Origin: Cyclospora cayetanensis
Lineage: Eukaryota > Apicomplexa > Conoidasida > Eucoccidiorida > Eimeriidae
Direction: 5' to 3'
Assembly (NCBI RefSeq): GCF_002999335.1
Contig: NW_020312343.1
Coordinates: 1-11,173, forward strand
DNA: 11,173 nt
Made by a program: the position numbers and the translations under genes. Within the stretch, counting starts at the first letter, position 1; every line of letters begins with the position of its first letter. Below the pieces are notes generated by a model. It was not told the DNA's origin and did not search any database. It worked only from the letters and a program-made list of their open reading frames with translations. Below, in pieces: positions 7,401-11,173 of this stretch.

Positions 7401-9979
7401 ACGGCCTTACTTTCTGCAGGGAGTCTTGCCTCTCTCTCTGAGCTTGTCTCAGAGGGAAAAAGTGGGGCCCTATTCTACTACACAGCCGATGGCAAATTTA
7501 TTATAAAAACGGTGAGACTTTTAGATCTAGCGTGTATGGCCCGTTAAGTGCATTTGTGATCCATCGCTGGTGTATCCGTTTCAACAGCGGCGGATTTTGG
7601 GATGTTTAAGGGTGTTTGTATGTTTCACCTTACTTCGAAGAAAGGATTTAGGGGATACTTTCTGAATGTTTTGGGTTCGTCTTTGTACAGGTTTCCCGCG
7701 AATCTGCCCGAGGCCTCCGTCGTTTGCTGCCAGATTACTTGGAGCATTTCGTGAAGAACCCCGAGAGTTTGCTTTCCAGATTCTTGGGGCTACACGCAGT
7801 TAAACACACGTTTCCCCGCCAAGGCAGACTCAGTTCTGCAGCAAGTATGAATATTTAGAGCATTAGGTCTAAGTTTTAAGATCTAGGCACTGAAGGGCTG
7901 GGATATCAGTAGGTTGGACATAAGCTTTCACATGGCGTTGCTACGCTGGGTATTTCGCGGGTAAGAGCTCCGGCTATCAATCTGTGTGCATTTCAGATCG
8001 CATGCGCCACAAGACCTACTTTTTAGTGATGGAAAATCTCTTTCACACGCCAGTACCCATACATCGGAGATACGACCTCAAGGGATCCACCTACAAGCGC
8101 TCCCTCGCACTAGATAACCGCGCGTAAGCGACAATATACGGCTTTTCGATGTGGTCTCTGCAGCTTCCAGCAACTTGACACACTTGGGAGCGTCACAGAT
8201 GGGAGCTGCAGAGACCCCACTGAAGCTCGGCTCTGGCCATGATTATGTCCTTAGGTTAGCTCCTCATGGTCCTTAAGATCATTTCTGGGGACTTCTCAGT
8301 GCATTAGAGGCTAACGGGGTGCACCCAATTACTTTGCCAACAAAGGCAGGTGCTGAGCCTGTCTGCATGGAGTCTAATTCGTTTGAGCGCTGCTCCTGTT
8401 GATTGACAAGGAAGGCAAAAGGACTGTGCTGTTATCTGATGGTATCAGGGACCCAACGGCTGCTTTGAAGGATAATGACCTCGAACGAGAAGGCGAAAAG
8501 GTATAGGCATTCCAGCGATTGTACATAATTTGTACGTCCAAGTTTCTGTGCTACAGTATTTGTGCTCTAGGACTTGCGAGTTACTGCAGATTGACATCGG
8601 CCCAGAGCGCGCTGCTCGCCTAGTGGATTTGTTGCGAAGGGACTCTAAGTTTTTAATGTCCCACAGCCTTATGGACTATTCTCTACTTGTTGGCATCTAC
8701 TATTCGCATAAGGAATCCCGTAAGGCATTAAATCCAGCTGTAGCTTTTCTACCCTCATTCATTACGTACCGTCGGTCAGTCGATGCGAGACCTCATCGAT
8801 TCCTGCCAAGCTCTTGTTCTCCATTAGTCTAGGCGCACGTCACCCCCCGAGAGAGCAGCTAACACGACTTCATAATTTTCGAGCTCCAGCTGTAGTGTGT
8901 ACACCCCACAGCTGTGGTGTGTGGCGTGCGTTTGTCAGCCCCCAGCCATTTTCATGGTTGTGGTGGAGACACTTCATTATCTACAAACAGGTGAGCTGAG
9001 GCATATTAGTCTTTACTTGCCCACTTTTAATGCTTCGGATGCACAATTTCAAAAAATGCATCATGCCATGCTTCTGGTATGTTACCTCAGCACACGGGAT
9101 GCCCAATCGTCCACCTTCGGGGATGCAGGCAAGCTGCATAGGTTTATATTTTCAGTAGTTGGAGTTTTAGCGTTCGAGGGAGGAATATCTTCTGAGCTTC
9201 TTCATTGTCTGCATATGGCATATTTTGGAGTTTCACTTTCGTCTGTGCAGAGGAGCCATTTTGGCGTCGCGACCTTTGCGGTCTCGCAAGCCATGACGGG
9301 CGAAAGTTGTTTTACTTCGGAATAATTGACTTCCTCACAAAGTGGGGTTCATTTAAGCGGAGCGAACATGCAGTCAAAGCCATACAGTACGCAGCTGTAA
9401 TACATAGATACAAAATATTAAAAACCTCAGAAAGCGTGACTGAACACTGAGCAGAATCGAACGAAAATACGCAAAGCTTTTATGTCACAGAATGTGGTGT
9501 GCACGAAGGTACTTAAGGAGCCACATGGCACTAATGGTGCCATATGGCTCCTTAAGTACCTCAAATAGCTTTGAAAATCCTACATCTGTACTTGTGGACA
9601 GCTGTTGAACTTGACAATGCATACATTGTTTGATCGTGTGATCGAACTTCTGCGTACTGTTGGCGCAACAGGACTTGCGATGGTGCGGGAATCTCGTGTG
9701 TCAACCCAAGCGTTTACGCCAGTAAGCCGAAATTTTTTCTTGCTGGCTAGGTGTTAATGGCATACGTTCGACATAAATCCTCAAATCACTGTTCAGAAAA
9801 AACCATCGCTAAACCGATTCTTAAGCATCAATCCTACGTACTTCTGTGTTGCTTCGCTCTTGTCCAGAGCCACTCACCCTAATCTCTGACAAGTAGGTGC
9901 GTTTTTTGTTAGTCTCTGGTGATTATGTGTATGCTTTCTAGGCCGTTTTGTATCGTTTTTGGAGCAGCACATAGTTTGA
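2696..9979 (+). CDS. PIP5K: NCS/EF-hand-PIPK fusion: phosphatidylinositol-4-phosphate 5-kinase, 18-exon model
   Basis: The product is predicted to phosphorylate PI4P to PI(4,5)P2 at a membrane, with an N-terminal Ca2+-sensor-like module. Exons are 2696-2835, 3074-3209, 3417-3511, 3846-4468, 4654-4914, 5034-5327, 5835-5859, 5979-6085, 6580-6773, 6966-7092, 7420-7511, 7691-7844, 7997-8123, 8449-8500, 8557-8719, 9251-9386, 9672-9721 and 9942-9979. All introns are GT-AG, many with strong donors (GTAAGA, GTGAGA, GTAAGC). Phases agree at every junction and the total is 937 codons plus stop. The order is NCS-like EF-hands, Gln/Ala-rich linker, then a full PIPK domain with FIIKT, DLKGSTYKR, MDYSLLVGI and GIIDFL. 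The same architecture is known for Plasmodium PIP5K. Intron sizes run from 56 to 531 nt. The start at 2696 (AAAATG context) is the first Met in the open frame, but an upstream coding exon is possible. The kinase half is firm. Exon 7, the exon 4 donor and the N-terminus are the weak points. Confidence 0.87.
4654..6085 (+). CDS. PIP5K: Exons 5-8: low-complexity linker between the NCS module and the kinase
   Basis: Exons are 4654-4914, 5034-5327, tentative 5835-5859 and 5979-6085. Exon 5 encodes a glutamine-rich segment (QQPQQLQQHVFQQQQLKQQL) followed by a probable coiled coil (LEFCIDNLREIERQIQTLKQ). Exon 6 encodes an Ala-rich run (TETEAAAAAAVAAV), then KCTEQKLQQIIATALSYARG and another Gln/Pro tract. 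Intron 5 has a clear GTGAGA donor and a TTCTGCAG acceptor, so the hydrophobic reading frame between 4915 and 5033 is judged intronic. Exon 8 encodes a basic, kinase-proximal stretch (VTDPMYDRHDENALRLK, INKPKIGRRR); its phase 1 end joins exactly to exon 9. The linker's role is unknown. Exons 5 and 6 are well supported, exon 8 moderately, exon 7 weakly. Confidence 0.68.
4768..4837 (+). repeat. CAG-rich imperfect triplet tract encoding glutamine
   Basis: CAG and CAA codons dominate and are read in the glutamine frame of exon 5 (QQPQQLQQ, then FQQQQLKQQLQQL). Shorter CAG/GCA tracts occur at about 5180-5200 (Ala frame) and 5288-5310 (Gln frame) in exon 6. CAG-rich homopolymeric amino-acid repeats are typical of Eimeria and its relatives; here they are short and interrupted. 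Confidence 0.75.
5559..5581 (+). repeat. Interstitial telomere-like motif in intron 6
   Basis: TTTAGGG, then TTCAGGG, then TTAAAGGGG lie in tandem. TTTAGGG is the telomere unit of coccidians, and degenerate interstitial TTTAGGG repeats are common in Eimeria genomes. With one exact unit and two imperfect units this is a short remnant. Confidence 0.55.
5835..5859 (+). CDS. PIP5K: Tentative 25-nt micro-exon 7
   Basis: A strong acceptor (CTCCTTGCAG) at 5834 and an AG|GT donor at 5860 bound 25 nt encoding a basic peptide (about RTKQRSR). It is needed only because exon 6 ends in phase 1 and exon 8 starts in phase 2; 25 nt is the length class that fixes this. A longer version ending at 5881, with a better GTAAGA donor, would leave phase 0 and break exon 8. 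Another exon in this 651-nt gap could do the same job. Confidence 0.3.
6490..6579 (+). other. Possible alternative 3' splice extension of exon 9, hydrophobic
   Basis: An AG at 6488-6489 (CGTCTGTAG) has the same phase as the chosen acceptor at 6579. Using it would add exactly 30 in-frame residues, with no stop, that include YIGSFFALYPLLGLP and VCFGVLFRPLG. This is hydrophobic enough to act as a membrane segment directly before the kinase domain. The preferred acceptor (GGGATTGCAG) starts exon 9 right at the conserved KGVAIYFGH block, so the extension is more likely intron or an isoform. Confidence 0.25.
6580..7844 (+). CDS. PIP5K: Exons 9-12: N-terminal lobe of the PIPK domain
   Basis: Exons 6580-6773, 6966-7092, 7420-7511 and 7691-7844 encode about residues 561-750. 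Exon 9 gives KGVAIYFGHHSWNTVINVML and GMRLAGGR, which match my recollection of the start of PIPK domains in protists, then DFNYKEKF. Exon 10 gives VRFTDYAPMVFRRLREMF, the counterpart of the FRFKxYAPxxFRxxRELF block of human PIP5Ks. Exon 11 gives EGKSGALFYYTADGKFIIKT, the glycine-rich ATP loop followed by the catalytic lysine (about K697). Exon 12 gives RRLLPDYLEHFVKNPESLLS then RFLGLH, matching the LLPxYxxHxxxNPxxLLxxFxG block. Introns 9 to 12 have strong donors (GTGAGA, GTAAGA, GTGAGA, GTATGA) and pyrimidine-rich acceptors. Nothing essential appears to be missing from this lobe. Confidence 0.93.
6914..6930. repeat. 17-nt sequence repeated in inverse orientation at 9820-9836 (intron 9 copy)
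   Basis: TAGGATTGATGCTTAAG here is the exact reverse complement of 9820-9836. About 30-45 nt upstream, ACAAGGAGCGAA also resembles ACAAGAGCGAA at the matching distance in the reverse complement of the second copy. This suggests a longer, diverged dispersed element rather than a chance 17-mer. It lies about 35 nt before the exon 10 acceptor. Confidence 0.65.
7278..7297. repeat. Small 8-bp hairpin with a 4-nt loop in intron 10
   Basis: CTGGCTTC pairs exactly with GAAGCCAG around the loop AAAG. It is short enough to be chance and is listed only for completeness. Confidence 0.5.
7997..9979 (+). CDS. PIP5K: Exons 13-18: catalytic core and C-terminal lobe of the PIPK domain
   Basis: Exons are 7997-8123, 8449-8500, 8557-8719, 9251-9386, 9672-9721 and 9942-9979 (residues 750-937). 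Exon 13 has YFLVMENLF and YDLKGSTYKR. Exon 14 gives DPTAALKDNDLEREGEK, aligning with the NPTFKDLDF block of human PIP5K. Exon 15 has LLQIDIGPERAARL and SHSLMDYSLLVGI. Exon 16 has EPFWRRDLCG, GIIDFLTKWG and the activation loop KRSEHAVKAIQ; the Glu (about E902) sits where type I enzymes carry Glu and type II carry Ala. Exons 17 and 18 supply GISCVNPSVYA and SRFVSFLEQHIV, the NPxxYAxRFxxFL ending of the family. An in-frame stop at 9448 follows if intron 16 is read through; it is not the true C-terminus. The donor at 9387 (GTACGC) is non-ideal but phase-correct. Confidence 0.9.
8153..8216. repeat. 13-bp perfect inverted repeat with a 38-nt loop, in intron 13
   Basis: The arms 8153-8165 (GGTCTCTGCAGCT) and 8204-8216 are exact reverse complements. 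With a 2-nt bulge the stem extends by a further three pairs (GTG at 8151-8153 against CAC at 8218-8220). It begins about 30 nt after the exon 13 donor, so it could affect splicing of the intron separating the DLKGS exon from exon 14. No function can be assigned from sequence. Confidence 0.8.
8946..8990 (+). other. Possible 45-nt cassette exon in intron 15
   Basis: Intron 15 is the longest intron (531 nt). It holds a CCCAG acceptor at 8945 and a strong AACAG|GTGAGC donor at 8991 that bound 45 nt. Both ends are phase 1, so inclusion would keep the kinase frame and insert about 15 residues (IFMVVVETLHYLQT) between YYSHKES and EPFWRR, a position that varies in length among PIPKs. There is no homology support. 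Confidence 0.18.
9507..9561. repeat. Near-perfect 25-bp inverted repeat with a 5-nt loop, in intron 16
   Basis: The left arm 9507-9531 begins AGGTACTTAAGGAGCC and the right arm 9537-9561 is its reverse complement with one mismatch in 25. The loop is TAATG. In minus-strand RNA the mismatch would be a G-U pair, so that hairpin would be fully paired. In the plus-strand pre-mRNA it is a C-A mismatch. It sits between the exon 16 donor (9387) and the exon 17 acceptor (9671). It could be a small foldback element, a hairpin RNA precursor or a splicing-relevant structure. Confidence 0.9.
9820..9836. repeat. 17-nt inverse copy of 6914-6930 (intron 17 copy)
   Basis: This is the exact reverse complement of the intron 9 segment. 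The two lie in the same transcript about 2.9 kb apart, so they could pair in the pre-mRNA. The flanking similarity (GAGCGAA on the minus strand at about 9852-9858) supports a shared dispersed origin. Confidence 0.65.
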
Positions 9980-10747
9980 GGTGGAACAAGCTTTTGGCCA
10001 TCAACCCTTCCTTATGCAACTGCTACGAGCATATCTGAACTTCTTGCACACATTTTATTAATAGAAAATATAGAAATGCGCAAGTTGCAGCTTTGATGAA
10101 TGTAGGCAGCTCGGGGGTACAGCGGCCTACCTCAAAATACAACGACAAATTTAGGTGAGATGTCGGTTGCATACCGCTGTAGTGTGAATTGTATGTTTTT
10201 AAAGCGACCACAAGAATATGTATATCTTGCAGATCTAGCTGCCTTAGTACACTAAGCAGGCACACACTGACAATGAGTCTTCCCTATTTGAGACCAGAGT
10301 GCAGCTGTCCGGCCCGTAAGACAAATTCGAGGGACGAAATTGAGGTGGCCCATTGGCCGCGAGAGGAAAGGTGAATTGCATCGACATCTTTGCAAAAAGC
10401 GAGTGATACTGTTAAGAGTGAAGAGGGCAGCTAACTAGTTATGTAGCGCTCAGGTAAATGGGTACCTAGCAAGGGAGTTAATTGAATCGTGTGCTATAGA
10501 ACAACTACACTACCTCACCTGCTCCATTACTGATATTTTAAATTGAAGATTGGAAAACATTTGAATGACTGATTTGGCTGTTTGTATCTCTGTTGTTACC
10601 ACAGAGTAGCTGTAGCTCGATGCCATCAGCCTCAGTGTTGTGTACATGCGGGCTACATGCTCTGCCCAACTGTTGATAAGTCTGGAGCTGTTACTAAGGT
10701 GCAGCTCTGCGCATCGTAGCTGCCCCTCTCCGCTCATCGGATTACTG
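9980..10747. other. Region downstream of PIP5K with no supported gene
   Basis: The 3' untranslated region of PIP5K presumably begins here; I see no canonical AATAAA close to the stop. The stretch is AT-richer than the coding exons and has no recognisable protein apart from the weak exon candidate at 10233-10370. Confidence 0.4.
10233..10370 (+). other. Weak exon candidate upstream of the right family copy
   Basis: A pyrimidine-rich acceptor (TATATCTTGCAG) ends at 10232 and a GAAAG|GTGAAT donor begins at 10371. The frame between them is open, contains an ATG at about 10273, and reads MSLPYLRPECSCPARKTNSR then DEIEVAHWPREE. Its position suggests it could be a 5' exon of the family copy downstream, but similarity to the corresponding left-copy region is too weak to claim. 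Confidence 0.2.
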
Positions 10748-11173
10748 AGGGATGCAGGTAGATGAAGGCTTTCTGTAAGAACACTTAATAGCTTTTAAAA
10801 ATTTCTGTGAAGTACGGAGTACAGCTCCAGCCTGTGGAGGTATTGTACGGAGCGCTATATCTGGCACCACCGCATGGCACCACGCAGTTGTTCCCCGCTC
10901 ATCATCTGGCTGTTGTTGCGGTGGAATGCCGGGCTTCTTTGCAACTTTTCACTGGATTTTTTCAAGCTATTAGATACTTAGGCAAACTAGCATTCTTTGG
11001 CAACAGTTGAAAAGAAGGTTGTTGGCGAAGAAAGGCGGCGGTGGCGCAACGCCTGTCGGGACGCAGAAACCAGCCTCTTAGCTGATGTCAACGCGGACGC
11101 CTCACCGATTGCAGAAAGCATGAGTCGTCGACCGATGAAAGCCTTATGGCCGCGTCAATAAAGCTACGCTGAC
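10748..11173 (+). pseudogene. Decayed copy of the same unrecognised family, right arm, runs off the window
   Basis: The core 10843-10950 reads LYGALYLAPPHGTTQLFPAH followed by HLAVV and CRASLQLF, with 21 of 36 residues identical to the minus-strand copy near the other end of the window. The frame stops at 11008-11010. Another frame then carries EERRRWRNACRDAE, LLADVNADASP and, after one more shift, TDESLMAASIK, each aligned with the corresponding stretch of the left copy. Stops (TAATAG) lie just upstream of the core at about 10788. Either the copy is broken by small indels or its exons are joined in a way I could not resolve. The element continues past the window end. Confidence 0.55.

Noticed and set aside
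8388..8448. Longer version of exon 14 beginning LLLIDKEGKRTVLLSDG
   Set aside because: Its acceptor at 8387 has the wrong phase for exon 13. The acceptor at 8448 fits phase and joins NRA to DPTAALKDNDL, matching the family block.
1..11173. tRNA genes, rRNA, CRISPR arrays, bacterial promoters or ribosome binding sites
   Set aside because: No tRNA B-box-like motif with a matching A-box, no rRNA-like stretch and no regularly spaced repeats were seen. The gene structure is eukaryotic, so bacterial signals are not meaningful.

Overview
The window looks like nuclear DNA of an apicomplexan, most likely a coccidian of the Eimeria/Cyclospora type. This rests on four points: a gene split by many short GT-AG introns; the fusion of a neuronal-calcium-sensor-like (NCS) EF-hand domain to a phosphatidylinositol phosphate kinase (PIPK), an architecture described for Plasmodium PIP5K; short CAG/glutamine-rich stretches; and an interstitial TTTAGGG-like motif. 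The genus is inference. No prokaryotic operon, tRNA, rRNA, CRISPR array or insertion sequence was seen.

One gene dominates, on the + strand from about 2696 to 9979. I assembled it by eye from splice sites, reading-frame phase and protein motifs. The model has 18 exons: 2696-2835, 3074-3209, 3417-3511, 3846-4468, 4654-4914, 5034-5327, 5835-5859 (tentative), 5979-6085, 6580-6773, 6966-7092, 7420-7511, 7691-7844, 7997-8123, 8449-8500, 8557-8719, 9251-9386, 9672-9721 and 9942-9979. The coding lengths sum to 2814 nt, i.e. 937 codons plus stop, and every junction keeps frame. The product has an NCS-like module (about residues 1-330), a Gln/Ala-rich linker (about 332-560) and a complete PIPK domain (about 562-937). 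The kinase carries the FIIKT lysine, DLKGS, MDYSLL and GIID motifs, and a glutamate in the activation loop that points to PI4P 5-kinase (type I) specificity. The expected role is Ca2+-linked synthesis of PI(4,5)P2 at a membrane.

Both flanks carry diverged copies of one unrecognised sequence, on opposite strands: about 1036-1437 on the minus strand and about 10748 to the window end on the plus strand. The gapless 108-nt core is about 64% identical in DNA and 21/36 identical in protein, with many synonymous differences. Both copies are interrupted by frameshifts or stops, so they look like decayed members of a coding family or mobile element, in inverted orientation around the kinase gene.

The introns hold additional structure: a near-perfect 25-bp stem hairpin in intron 16 (9507-9561), a 13-bp stem in intron 13, an inverted 17-nt match between introns 9 and 17, and phase-compatible alternative splice options. 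One option would add a hydrophobic segment just before the kinase domain. The remaining flanks (1-1035, 1438-2578, 9980-10747) show no gene I can support, apart from one weak exon candidate at 10233-10370.
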